A model generated the notes under the pieces. The model was given only the letters and a program-made list of their open reading frames with translations, did not search any database and was not told the DNA's origin. The translations under genes were made by a program, and so were the position numbers. From NCBI GenBank assembly GCA_023374045.1, contig CM041776.1:124773733-124837732 (forward strand): a DNA stretch of 64,000 nt. Reading direction: 5' to 3'. Shown piece after piece: positions 1 through 12,900 of this stretch (positions are counted from its first letter, which is position 1; the number at the start of each line of letters is the position of its first letter). Source of the stretch: Limonium bicolor. Its lineage: Eukaryota > Streptophyta > Magnoliopsida > Caryophyllales > Plumbaginaceae.

Positions 1-2003
1 TAGTGCAAGAACCACATCGACACCATAAAAAAGTACAAATCTGACAAGGTAGTAATTGGCAGCCTCATCGCCCTCCCCACCTCACCTACAATTACTCCTC
101 ACGAAGCAGAGAGTTGCCGTTGGAATCCATGTCGATAGGCCAATCCACTACCACCATCTATTATCGTGGCTGAAGTATAAACCAATTTCTTCGTTCTCTT
201 CTCCAGGCGACAACAACTAGAGGAACATCAATGGTGTCGGGTTATTTTTGAACACGAGGGTTAGTGTAGCGGTTTAGGAAGGATTTTTTTATTAATTCTG
301 GTTTTGAGCCTCACCAGAGGCTAACTAACCACAAAGTGACATGTGGACAGGAATGGACGGAAATAGCTAATATTGACGGATATAAAACAGTGTAAAGTTG
401 ATGGGTGGGGAAAGTAATTATGCAAACCATGTGGGTGGATTGTGAAAATACGTCAAACCACATGGGTGGGAGTTGTAATTTTCCCTTATATTTATCTATA
501 TATCATAGCGCCTGATTTTACTCATTTTGTACGAGTCAATATTTAAGTTGTTGCATCAGTCTTTATTTCCGACTGAGTTTACTATTCAAAATCATGCACT
601 AACAATATGAATGCTACAAACTTATCAGACACAGTCACACATTAAACATCAAAGTAATAATTTCTTTATGTCATCCAAACATTTAGTAAGATGGTTTAAC
701 ATCGGTACCATTCCACTTTTCAGAAGGGTATGATACATTTCTTATACTCCATGCATCTCTAATCAGTAGATGATGTTTTTGGTTTTGTCCTAAATTTAGG
801 ATATAAGATGGCTTCACTTTCTATTTTACCCTTTACTTCTCTCCTCTCACTCACAATTCTTCTATTTCCCATAAAAAGTAAGGGTATAATTTTTCTTGTT
901 TTATGCTAGAATATCATCTATTGAAAAAATGAGTAAGTTCTAATAATAATAAGTCATGTATAACATGAAATCTAGTTTGTATTTGAGCTATATATAAAAG
1001 GTTAGTCAATATAATTACTTAATCACTTATGTATTTAACTTTCTGGGAATAAATTTTCTAATCAAATTAAACTACAATTAACATATAATTTTTGTGGTTT
1101 ATATTAAACTTACATCAAGTTTCCTAAACTGAATTAAATTAAGTTTACATTAATCTTTCTTCATTTAAAGTACTATACATGTAGAACTAAAACGCTATAA
1201 TTGATGATTTTCTGTCATCTATTTTTTAAAACTAACCTCTCTTCATAAAGTTAGAGATGATAATAAAAATATAAGTAAAGCGTATTTGTATGTATTTTTT
1301 CTTAGACGATTAGAAAAAAACCCAAGACTATTGTTAAAATAAAAAATAGATTTAACTTTTCTTATTTTTAAAATTATTAGCATACATAAGTTTTATTAAA
1401 AACTCTTTTCCTAAAAATAAATGTTTTCTTTTATTATCGTTATTTAATTTACGTTAAATGCAATATAAATATTTTTAAATTAAAAGAAAATAGGCATAAA
1501 TCAAGCATCTATAAAAAGTAACCCAATTTTTTAAAAGGTAAGCATATTTGGTATTTACATTGTCAACGTATTTGGTTACTAATTGATCTTTTCGCAATTG
1601 AAAATATATATATTTGATTTTCATAATTAGTTAATTGAAGTTAAAAAAACACTTTTAAAATTTATCTTTTTTTTTAACTTATACTTGTCAAAATATAATT
1701 AGTATATATACTTCGGTTATGTACACAAGTTCATAGCCATAGGTACAACAGTCTTGAAATCCTGCAAGACCTATTCATTGACTTGATCCTATCCAATTAT
1801 TGTAGAGCTGAAATCTTACTACTATCTAAAATTAATCCCGATTATAGATTTGATTCATCCTAATCCAATTACTACTGTAAAGCTGAAAATGTTGACGCTT
1901 TTGTTCATAATTGTTTCATCAATTATTGTCAGGTCTAGCAAAAACAATCCTTTCACTTAATGCTATATACACCCCTAGCTTATAAATTGCAAAGCTGTTA
2001 CTG
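1..2003. other. AT-rich intergenic DNA
   Basis: No open frame with recognisable domains was found on either strand. The first 480 bases are more mixed in composition and repeat the phrase CCA(T/C)GTGGGTGG around 425-470, which looks like a transposon end, but I could not find a partner terminus. The rest is A/T-rich with poly-A and poly-T runs. Bases 1890-1990 are the 3' flank of CRK-1 and are also present downstream of CRK-2 (40395-40600), so the CRK duplication extended past the stop codon. Confidence 0.6.
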
Positions 2004-4264
<2,261 letters not shown>

Positions 4265-4836
4265 TGTTAGTAGTCTTCACTATTGGGGCCCACCTGCCCA
4301 CCTTCAAAGAAAAAAAACTGGTGGCAGACGGTGCCTACCTTTGACATATATGCATGCAGCAAAAGAAGAAAAGGAAGGCAGCACATTCACACAAGGAAAA
4401 ACATGCCACTCAACCCATTTCACTGCCTATAAATAGCACAAGTAACAAAGCTATTTTGTGCATCGGATGAAAACTTAAGCATCTCATTTTATATGAGCAA
4501 TCCAGTAGTAGAAAAATAGTGAGTTGCTGAGGGTAATCTGCACTAAGTGCAAAGAGAGAAAATAGAGAAGAAAGTTGTGAGGTATTTTTCTAGTTCCTAT
4601 TATCTCAATATTTCCACATTATTTGTGAGAGAGAGCCTTCGGTAGTAATTCGAAGAAGGTTATTGTAAGCCCATCATTATAGTGGTAGTTTGGATCAGTG
4701 TTTTGATCCCGAGGTTTTTATCCTTCACATTGGAGGGGTTTTCCTTGTTAAAATATTGTATGCCATCTCCATCGGTGTTTCGGGTCTCTTTTATTTATCT
4801 TTCTTGTCTCCATCTCGCGCCGTATTTTTCCCAACA
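4265..4836 (+). repeat. Copia-1 5' LTR
   Basis: A 572 bp direct repeat of the copia-1 3' LTR, starting TGTTAG and ending CCAACA. It contains a good TATA box (TATAAATAG, 4428-4436) in the expected U3 position. It matches the 3' LTR once the two MITEs in that copy are removed. Confidence 0.95.
4428..4436 (+). promoter_or_regulatory. TATA box in copia-1 5' LTR
   Basis: TATAAATAG lies 164 bp into the LTR, where the U3 promoter is expected. The same place in the 3' LTR (9675-9684) reads CCTAAAATAG because two bases are missing, so only the 5' copy keeps the consensus. Confidence 0.6.
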
Positions 4837-4839
4837 GAC

Positions 4840-4851
4840 TGGTATCAGAGC
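4840..4851 (+). other. Copia-1 primer-binding site
   Basis: TGGTATCAGAGC is the standard plant copia site, complementary to the 3' end of initiator methionine tRNA. It lies three bases after the 5' LTR. This is where reverse transcription is primed. Confidence 0.9.
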
Positions 4852-4939
4852 CCAGACTCTCTTAGTATGCTCTGTGGTTGCAGCTAAGCTGATCTTCCAC
4901 ATCAGAAAAGAAAGTTTTGGTCGAGATTCCACAAAACGA

Positions 4940-5819
4940 GATGGAGAAAGAAAACGTTGTTGCCCATAATGGAGATATGTTCAAACTAACGGCAGACAAC
5001 TTCTCCTATTGGAAGCCCATGATGGAGGACCACTTGTACTGCAAAGATCTACATGAGCCGATCTTGAAGAAAGAGAAGACCGAAGCCAAAACTGATGAGG
5101 AGTGGAAACTACTAAACCGGAAGGCGGTGGCTCTCATCAGAAAATTCATCGACAAAAGTTTATTTGAGCATGTTTCTTCCTACACTAATGCTTATGAGTT
5201 ATGGGAGAAACTTGAGACGATGATACAAAAGAAAACGCCACGCAATAAGGCTTTTCTGGTCAGACAACTAGTAAAGCTTGAATACAAAGATGGCCAAAGC
5301 ATGATCGAGCATTTGAACAACTTCAAAGGGCTTGTCAACAAGTTAGCAAAGGTGTCAATGACGATCGATGAAGAGCTGCAAGCATTGTTACTTCTCAGTT
5401 CTCTTCCAGAGAACTGGGATACCTTGGTGGTCACTCTCAGCAATTCATCCCCTGAAGGTAAAATCACCTTGGACACGGTCACCGATAGCCTTCTTAATGA
5501 AGAGGCTAGGAGAAAAGAACGTGGTTTCTCCACAATACAGACAGAGGTGAACGTTGCTGAAAATCGTGGAAGAAACGAGCAACGGAATAAAGGTCGCGGA
5601 CATAAGGGTGATCGATTCAGGGGGAGATCGAAGTCAAAAAGCCGATTCACATGTTATTATTGTGGCAAACCGGGCCACAAGAAATCCGAATGTCGTAAGT
5701 TCATTCAAGACCAGAAAGCAGGCGTACCAATCAAGATCAAACCCAACAAAGATCAACAACAGCCGTGGCTTCAAAGGTTGATGGAGAGGTCTTCATCACC
5801 AAAATTGACGAGTCACTAA
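4940..5819 (+). CDS. Copia-1 Gag
   Basis: Capsid/nucleocapsid protein of copia-1, about 290 residues from MEKENVVAHNG. The open frame extends a little further upstream, but this Met matches the usual start of Tnt1-like Gag. The N-terminal half is the UBN2/DUF4219-type capsid region (motifs NFSYWK, YELWEKL, LLLSSLP). Near residue 240 is a CCHC zinc knuckle, CYYCGKPGHKKSEC, preceded by a basic Gly/Arg stretch; both bind retrotransposon RNA in this family. The frame ends at 5819, overlapping the protease frame from 5765, so gag and pol are now in different frames. Intact relatives use one long frame, so this is probably a frameshift mutation. Confidence 0.88.
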
Positions 5820-7392
5820 ATTTAGCTCTTGGTGATTGTTCATGGGTCATTGACTCTGGAGCATCCTTTCATGTTTCCCCAAATCGAGATCTATTCTCAA
5901 ACTACCAAAGTAGTGACTTTGGAATTGTGAAGATGGGAAATGAAGGAAGAAGCAAGATCATTGGCAAAGGAGATGTCGAGATGATGACAAACACAGGTTG
6001 CAAATTGATATTGAAGGATGTTAGACATGTCCCTGACATGCGTCTAAATCTCATGTCAGTCGGTAAACTTGACGATGCCTATATGACCAGCAACTTCGGA
6101 GGTGGAAAGTGGAAGCTTGCTATGGGAAATATGATATTTGCTCGTGTAAAAACAAGGTTCTCTTTACATAATGCATGGTAAACCGAGCAAGGGGGATATT
6201 AAGTAGATCGTAGTGGTGCAGATTTGGAGTTATGGCACCGACGACTCGGCCATATGGGTGAGAAGGGATTGCAATCCTCGCCCGCCAACTACTTCCCAAC
6301 GTTACAGGTGAAACTCTGAAGCCATGCACCGACTGTTTGGCTGGAAAACAAAATAGAGTTGCTTTCCACACTTGCTACCGACCAAGTAGGAGAAGAAGCA
6401 TACTGGAATTAGTGCACACTGATGTGTGCTCTATGACAGAGAAATCTTTGGGTGGTGCATTATATTTTGTCACCTTCATTGATGACCACTCAAGAAAAGT
6501 ATGGTTATACCTATTGAGATCGAAGGATCGGGTACTTGATGCCTTCAAGGAGTTTCATGCCAAAGTGGAGCGTGAGACCGGTAAAAAGTTGAAGTGTGTT
6601 TGTGCCGACAACGGGGGAGAATATCATGGCCCTTTTGACACTTTTTGTAGGAGCCTAGGTATTAGGCTTGAGAAGACACCACCAAAGACTCCACAATTGA
6701 ATGGTTTAGCAGAGCGTATGAACCGAACTATTGTTGAAAGAGTTCGATGTATGTTGTCACATGCCAAACTACCCAAGTACTTTTGGGGTGAAGCAGTAAA
6801 GACGGCAGTAGATATCATCAATTGCTCACCATCAGTTCCATTGTCCGGGGAGATTCCAGAGGAAATATGGTCTGGGAAGAAGGTAAACTACAACACTTTC
6901 AAGGTGTTTGGGTGTCGAGCATTCGTCCATATTCCAAGAGATGAACGCTCAAAGTTGGATGCCAAGACCAAGGAATGTATCTACCTTGGGTCACCAAAGG
7001 ATGAGATGGGCTATCGGCTATGGGGTCCTAAAGATAAAAAGATTGTCAGAAGTAGAGATGTAGTCTTCTTCGAAGATCAAACAACCCAGGGTCGAGAGCA
7101 GCCCATCAAGGCCACAAGTATCATTAGCCCCAACCAAGATCCTCTACCAATAGTTCATAGCCATGATCAAGGTGCACTTGGAGATGTCGGTGCCAACGAT
7201 GATCATGAGACTCCACCAGTAGAACATGATGTTGATGAAACTGAGCCAACACAAACCCATGAAGTACCTACCGAGCACGGCCTTCATGAGGAGCCTCAGT
7301 TGAGACGATCCACCAGAGAGAGACGGTCTACCTCAAGATATCCATCTGATGAGTATGTGACACTTACAGATGAAGGCGAGCCAGAATTTTGA
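5765..7392 (+). pseudogene. Copia-1 protease and integrase
   Basis: Two open stretches, 5765-6181 and 6337-7392. The first carries the aspartic protease active site in WVIDSGASFHVS. The gap between them still encodes a GAG-pre-integrase zinc region (LWHRRLGHMG, then CTDC) but has stops. The second is a nearly complete integrase catalytic domain with the three acidic residues in HTDVC, CADNGGEY and LAERMNRT, followed by the GKKVNYNTFKVFGCRAFVH region typical of copia integrase C-termini. These enzymes process Gag-Pol and insert the cDNA. The protease-integrase break and the downstream shift at about 7390 make this copy non-functional in cis. Confidence 0.85.
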
Positions 7393-8694
7393 GGAAGCAA
7401 TTGCTGACGAGCATAATGCTAATTGGATGGAAGCCATGCAAGAGGAAATGCAATCCTTGCATGAGAATCAAACATATGATCTGGTAGAGTTACCAAAGGC
7501 ACGAGCGCGCTGAAAAATAGATGGGTGTACCGCTTTGAAGAAGGAAGATAACGTTTCAAACCAAGATAAAGCCAGGTTAGTGGTGAAAGGATTCAGCCAA
7601 AAGAAAGGGATAGATTTCGAGGAGATATTTCGCCAGTGGTAAAACATTCATTCCATTCGAGTTGTACTCGGCCTAGCTGTGCTTAGACCTGGAGATTGAG
7701 CAGATGGATGTGAAGACAGCGTTCCTTCACGGTGATCTAGAGGAAGAGATTACAGGATCAGCCAATAGCAGAAGGGTTTGAAGTCCCCTGGGAAAGAACA
7801 CTTGGTATGTAGGCTTAACAAGAGCTTTATGGCTTGAAACAAGCACCGAGACAGTGGTACAAAAAGTTTGAGTCTTTCATGATCACCAATTTCAAAGACA
7901 GTCACCGATCACTGGTGTTCATGAAGAAGTACTCAAGGTGACTTCATCATTCTACTTCTTTATGTAGATGATATGCTCGTGATTGGCCAGGATGCAACCA
8001 AAATAGCAGCCCTGAAGAAGGCGCTTAGTGGATCCTTTGCTATGAAAGATCTGGACCAGCAAAGAAATATTAGGCATGACATCACTCGAGATCGATCAAA
8101 GAAGTTATTGTGGTTATCTCAAGACAGTATGTAGAAAAGGTTCTTGAAGATTCAACATGGAGAAATCAAACCAGTAAGCACACCATTAGCTCCTCACTTC
8201 AAGTTAAGTTCGAGTCAGAGATCATCAGCAGGAGATGATGATTGAGAGAGGTGCCCTATTCATCAGCGGTGGGTAGCCTCATGTATGCCATGGTGTGCAC
8301 ACGTCCTGACCTAGCTCATGCAGTCGAGTTGTTAGTAGATTCTCTATCTAATCCCGCCAAAGAGCATTGGAATGTGGTCAAGTGGATCTTTAGATATCTT
8401 CGAGGCACTACCAAGAGGTGTTTGTGCTTCGGAAGAGAAGAACTTGTGTTGGAAGAGTACACATGTCAGATCTCGCCCGGTGATGTTGACTCACGGAAGT
8501 CTACTCAGGTTATCTGATTACCTTTGCAGGGGGAGCGTTTCATGGCAGTCGAGACTTCAGAAATGTGTTGCTTTATCAACCACAGAGGCAGAGTATATTG
8601 CCGCTAAGCAAGCGTGCAAAGAGATGTTATGGATGCAGGGTTTAATGCAAGACTTGGCTATGAGCAGAACGCTAAGTTGCGAGACTGTGTGAAA
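7393..8694 (+). pseudogene. Copia-1 reverse transcriptase and RNase H, decayed
   Basis: Pieces in all three forward frames translate as copia RT and RNase H. They include NWMEAMQEEMQSL, DKARLVVKGFSQKKGIDFEE, the catalytic LYVDDMLVIG (about 7958-7987), GSLMYAMVCTRPDLAHAV and the RNase H piece ALSTTEAEYIAAKQACKE (8564-8620). At least five frameshifts or stops separate them, so no RT can be made. This contrasts with the low divergence of the LTRs. Confidence 0.85.
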
Positions 8695-8916
8695 CCCAAG
8701 CGCTATTCACCTACTAAGATCCAAGTTACATTTCGGACAAAGCTATTGATGTTCGATGTCATTGGATCCGGGATGTGATTGAGAAGAAGAAGCTAGTCTC
8801 TCTGGAGAGGTTCACACCGATGAGAACTGGTCAGACATGATGACCCAAGGTTGTTTCCAGATAGCTTAAGTTCGAAAGGTGTTTGAGCGGAGCTGGGGTA
8901 GTGGTCCTCAATAGTT

Positions 8917-8928
8917 CGAAGGGAGATT
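8917..8928 (+). other. Copia-1 polypurine tract
   Basis: The purine-rich run CGAAGGGAGATT directly precedes the 3' LTR and is the expected primer site for plus-strand DNA synthesis. Confidence 0.7.
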
Positions 8929-8992
8929 TGTTAGTAGTCTTCACTATTGGGGCCCACCTGCCCACCTTCAAAGAAAAAAAACTGGTGGTAGA

Positions 8993-9336
8993 CCACTAGT
9001 AAAACTATGATTTTTTGTTACAAAGGTTCCGATAACGACTTAAATTCGTTACCATAATTGTTATTAGTGACAAGTTTTTCGTTACCAAAGATAGTACTAA
9101 AGATTAAAAAAAATTAAGACTATAGTAACGATATAAATGTTACGAAATCATATTTTTAGTAACGATATAACTTTTAATGAATAATAGTCGTTACGATAAA
9201 TAAATTTATCTTTGGTTACGCCATCTCGCGTAACGATATGTAACGACTTTTGTCGTTACAATAAATTAGATTAGTAACGATTTTGATTTTTGGTAACGAT
9301 TTTTTGTTGTTACCAAACAACTATATTCTACTAGTG
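8993..9336. mobile_element. CACTA-type MITE in copia-1 3' LTR
   Basis: A 344 bp non-coding element with inverted ends CACTAGTA(A/G)AA and 3-bp target duplications GAC at 8990-8992 and 9337-9339. The uninterrupted site is seen in the 5' LTR (GGCAGACGG). The interior repeats GTAACGA / TCGTTAC many times, the sort of subterminal array bound by CACTA transposases. It has no coding capacity and would depend on an autonomous CACTA. Confidence 0.93.
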
Positions 9337-9421
9337 GACGGTGCCTACCTTTGACATATGCATGCAGCAAAAGAAGAAAAGGAAGGCAGCACATTCACAC
9401 AAGGAAAAACATGCCACTCAA

Positions 9422-9654
9422 CAGTGGCGGATCCAGAAATCTTGTTTAGGGGGGGGCTAAAAATTTTTTGACACCCAAAAATTGTTTAGGGGGGGCTAAA
9501 AAAATTTTTGACACTAATTTTCTTTAAAACTTTATATTATGTTGTATTTTGTAAAATTTTATAAGAGTAATTTGACAAATTTTCAAAATTTTCGGGGGGC
9601 TAGAGCCCCCCTAGCCCCCCCCCCCCCCCCCCCCCCCCTCTCGGTCCGCCCCTG
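9422..9654. mobile_element. hAT-type MITE with G/C tracts
   Basis: A 233 bp element with imperfect inverted ends CAGTGGCGGATCC and CAGGGGCGGACCG, flanked by a perfect 8-bp target duplication CCACTCAA (9414-9421 and 9655-9662), the hAT signature. Two GGGGGG-CTAAAA blocks near the left end are complementary to a TAGCCCC-poly-C run of about 25 C near the right end, so it can fold back strongly. It is absent from the 5' LTR. Confidence 0.93.
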
Positions 9655-10085
9655 CCACTCAACCCATTTCACTGCCTAAAATAGCACAAGTAACAAAGCT
9701 ATTTTGTGCATCGGATGAAAACTTAAGCATCTCATTTTATATGAGCAATCCAGTAGTAGAAAAATAGTGAGCTGCTGAGGGTAATCTGCACTAAGTGCAA
9801 AGAGAGAAAATAGAGAAGAAAATTGTGAGGTATTTTTCTAGTTCCTATTATCTCAATATTTCCACATTATTTGTGAGAGAGAGCCTTCGGTAGTAATCCG
9901 AAGAAGGTTATTGTAAGCCCATCATTATAGTGGAAGTTTGGATCAGTGTTTTTGATCCCGAGGTTTTTATCCTTCACATTGGAGGGGTTTTCCTCGTTAA
10001 AATATTGTGTGTCATCTCCATCGGTGTTTCAGGTCTCTTTTATTTATCTTTCTTGTCTCCATCTCGCACCGTATTTTTACCAACA

Positions 10086-10475
10086 ATATTCATCCTTCCC
10101 AAATATGTTTCGGCTGGAGTACCTTAGCATACAGACCGAATACCGCCCGACAGCCTCCTTTTGCGTGGGGCACTCCTTGGGAAGATCAAGGATGGAATTT
10201 TTAAGGCAGCTACGGCACTCAGAGACACTAATATCACCCCTACAAAGAGCAATTCCGTAGACTCTGTCCGTATCCTGCCCAGATGTGAAGTTATAGAACC
10301 CATGATCGATTTTGGTATCTGAGGATATTTTATGGAGCAGGTCGTCCAGATTTGCCTTGTAGGTGCTTTCAGTGGTGTAATTGCCGTAAGTATCGATACA
10401 AAAAGTATCGGCGGAACAGACGCTCAACAAGCAACACAAGATCAATAGCAAATGTACCCTTACGATGGTGGCCAT
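10086..10475 (-). pseudogene. CRK-1, 5' part: signal peptide and first DUF26
   Basis: This is the first half of CRK-1 exon 1. Translation from the ATG at 10473-10475 begins MATIVRVHLLLILCCLL, a clear signal peptide with cleavage likely after CSA. It continues into the first DUF26 (Gnk2-like) domain with the C-x8-C-x2-C motif CRGDISVSECRSC near residues 77-89, and ends in KDEY, where the matching sequence resumes at 4264 as EPNT. Joining the two would give one continuous reading frame of a normal CRK, so the gap is entirely copia-1. The ectodomain is extracellular in the family. The same exon is preserved in pieces in CRK-2. Transcription from the copia-1 3' LTR, which points rightwards, would be antisense to this exon. 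Confidence 0.92.
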
Positions 10476-11400
10476 TAATCGGTCATCTGCGGAAAAGAAA
10501 ATGCTCTATGGTGGAAGTTAGAAACTACTCTTCCGAAAACCCCACAAATTGAAAGCACAAAACAAATGTTGAAAACAATATCGTCGATTTTATGATAAAA
10601 ATAGAAACTAGTGAGGCGGACAGGATCACCGCCCACCATCATTGACCGTATTTTTGCTAATATTTGTTTGGAAATTAAGCTTACCCGCTTGAAGGACCGA
10701 CTATCAAACCCAAACTACAAATTCCACATGCAACTCAATGCTGACTATTGTGAACTGGGTACTCTGAACTGACCTATCGTGTTTTTTTCCCGCGTATACA
10801 GTACGGGTCTTTGTTCATTGAGAAACTGCGCAACGCCGGTCTTTTGTGTTAGGCTCCATCTTTTGGGTGTCATAGATGATAAGGAAAAGTATGGCCCCTT
10901 GTCACATTATCAAATGAGTTTATTTGATTAATTAGTTTTTTTATTTATATGTTACATACATCAATTGTCATAAACTATTTTTTTTTATTATCTTTTTCTA
11001 ATTTCAACTGACAACTACATCAACTATAAGTTTCAGCTGATAAAAGAATCGGACTTATGGATCAGCGAAGATTTCACGATGGATACAGATTTTCTGTCAC
11101 CGACGGAATTAATCTGAGTCGTTCAATTACTTTAATCTCAGTTCAATTATTTTACTCTTTTTCTACAAAGAGGTTCATACTGGTGTGTGTGACGCGCTCA
11201 TGTTTATTTTTGATAGTTCCCAAAAAAAAAATAGGACAATGGATATCCATCCATCAGCACGTGTGCTTTGCTTTCTTTTTTTTCTAACTTTTTGTTTTAG
11301 CAATTTATATAATTGTAAAACTATTTATGTGGCCAATTTACTTTTATGTATTAACTTTCTTCCTGTAAAAAAATCACACTATCTATAACATATTTTTCTT
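10476..11400. other. CRK-1 upstream region
   Basis: Non-coding DNA upstream of the CRK-1 ATG. Any CRK-1 promoter must lie here, but I could not fix a TATA box with confidence. No recognisable gene or transposon end was seen. Confidence 0.5.
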
Positions 11401-12900
11401 TTGTGGTTCACATTGAATCATTGTGTATAAGAATATTTTCTTAGCATTATCATTTTATAGAGTTTGACTGATTGATAAACATGCAGACTATAAACATTTG
11501 GAAACAATAAACTGAGTTGTTGGAGTCAATTTTACGTATTCATTTAACCTTGGTTTTTATGTATCCATGGTAATTTATAAACGTTTCCACAAGATGGTAG
11601 GAAACATTTACATAACCTTCTATAATCGTTTACGTCAATACTATAAAAAGATGACACTAACTGTTATAACTCCCTTTGGCCGTTCTTATCGAATCATTGT
11701 GTATATGAATATTTTCTTAGATTGATCAGTTTTGTAGAGATTGACCAGGGCCGGCTTTGAAGCGGGGCAGTCTGGGCAACCGAACCCCCTATATTTTGGG
11801 GGCCCAATTTTTATATATGTCCTTGAGATTTTGTCATAAGAAAATTATATTGTCAAATTTATTTTGAATGGAGTATATCCAAACATTATGTTTTAAATAC
11901 ATTCAAATATTATAAACATGACCATTGTGAATGTGTAATTTAATTTAATAATTTTTCTATATTTACATAATTTAATTGATTAAGGGGCCTCATTTAATAT
12001 TTTAGAACAGGGCCCCGAAAATCGTTAAGACGGCCATGAGATTGACTCATTAATAAACATGAAGCCTATAAACGTTTGGAAATGATCAACTGAGTTGTTG
12101 GATTTGATTTTACATATTTGTTATTCTTGGTATTAACGTATCCACGATAATTTATAAACGTTTCCACTGGTTATCTGAAACATGTACACAACCTTCTATA
12201 ATCGTTTCTATCACTATAATGAAAAAGATAATACTAACTGATATATATCTTTCCTTTTAGCCGTTCTTATCTTACCATATTGTGTATAAGAATTTTTTAC
12301 CAATTTTCAGTTTACAAAGCTTGGCTAATTGAGAAACCTAAAGGCTATAAACGTTTAAAAACGATAAATTGAGTTGTTAAATTTGATCAACAATATTTTC
12401 TATTCAATTTTACGTATTCGTTAACATTGGTTTATACGTATCCTCGATAACACATTAATGTTTCCACTGATGATTAAAAACCTATACATCGTCTTATATA
12501 ATCGTTTCCATCACTGTTATAGAAAAGATCACACTACCTGTTATATCTTTTTCTTTGACTACTCTTATTGAATTATGGTGCGTAAGAATATTTTCTTTGC
12601 ATTTATCAGTTTACAGAGTTTGGCTGATTGATAAATGAAGGTTATAAATGTTTGGAAACGATAAACTGAGTTGTTAAAGTCAATTTTACGTATTGATTAA
12701 TCTTGGTTTTTACGTATCCACGATAACTTATAAACGTTTCCACAAATTATTAGAAACATGTACACAGTCTTCTATAATCGTTTCCATCACAATTTTAAGA
12801 AAGATAACACTAAATGTTTTACACGTTTGGAAACGATAAACTAGGTTGTTGGAGCTAATTCTACATATTCGTTAACCATGATTTTTAACTTTCCTACGGT
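11400..12900 (+). repeat. About 280 bp tandem repeat, left array
   Basis: Four to five diverged head-to-tail copies of a unit of about 270-290 bp. Each copy has in order CATTGTGTATAAGAATA, a TTTGACTGATTGATAAAC block, a CGTTTGGAAACGATAAACTG block, ACGTATTCGTTAACCTTGG, then TTATAAACGTTTCCAC and a TATAATCGTTTCCATCAC block. The AAACGTTTCCAC (or AATGTTTCCAC) anchor recurs near 11578, 12150, 12445 and 12730. One copy is split by the hAT MITE at 11746-12038; removing it restores the spacing. Non-coding; not matched to a known family by eye. Confidence 0.82.
11746..12038. mobile_element. hAT-type MITE
   Basis: A 293 bp non-coding element with inverted ends CAGGGCCGGCTTTGA and CATGGCCGTCTTAACG and a perfect 8-bp target duplication AGATTGAC at 11738-11745 and 12039-12046. 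It contains complementary GGGGGCCCAA and GGGGCCTCA / GGGCCCCG blocks near its ends. It lies inside one unit of the tandem array and is a later arrival. Confidence 0.92.

Larger units (their letters stand above)
4265..10085 (+). mobile_element. Copia-1: Ty1/copia element in CRK-1 exon 1
   Basis: A complete LTR retrotransposon, 5821 bp including later insertions. It has matching LTRs starting TGTTAG and ending CCAACA, a primer-binding site complementary to initiator Met-tRNA, gag-pol genes in the copia order (gag, protease, integrase, RT, RNase H) and a polypurine tract. The flanking 5-mers AATTT (4260-4264) and ATATT (10086-10090) are an imperfect target duplication. Comparison with CRK-2 shows that the host exon is continuous without it. 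The gag and integrase resemble Tnt1/Tork-type copia. The two LTRs differ at roughly 2-3% of positions by eye, so insertion is fairly recent, yet the RT region is full of frameshifts. Confidence 0.95.
8929..10085 (+). repeat. Copia-1 3' LTR with two nested MITEs
   Basis: It matches the 5' LTR once two insertions, each with its own target duplication, are removed (8993-9336 and 9422-9654). The remaining LTR is about 569 bp. About a dozen substitutions or small gaps separate it from the 5' LTR, including loss of two bases in the TATA box. Confidence 0.93.

Noticed and set aside
1..480. Possible MULE end at the window start
   Set aside because: Suggestive CCATGTGGGTGG repeats, but no partner terminus or target duplication within the window.
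4682..4969. Open frames across the copia-1 5' LTR and leader
   Set aside because: They cover LTR and primer-binding site and are repeated in the 3' LTR; not protein-coding.
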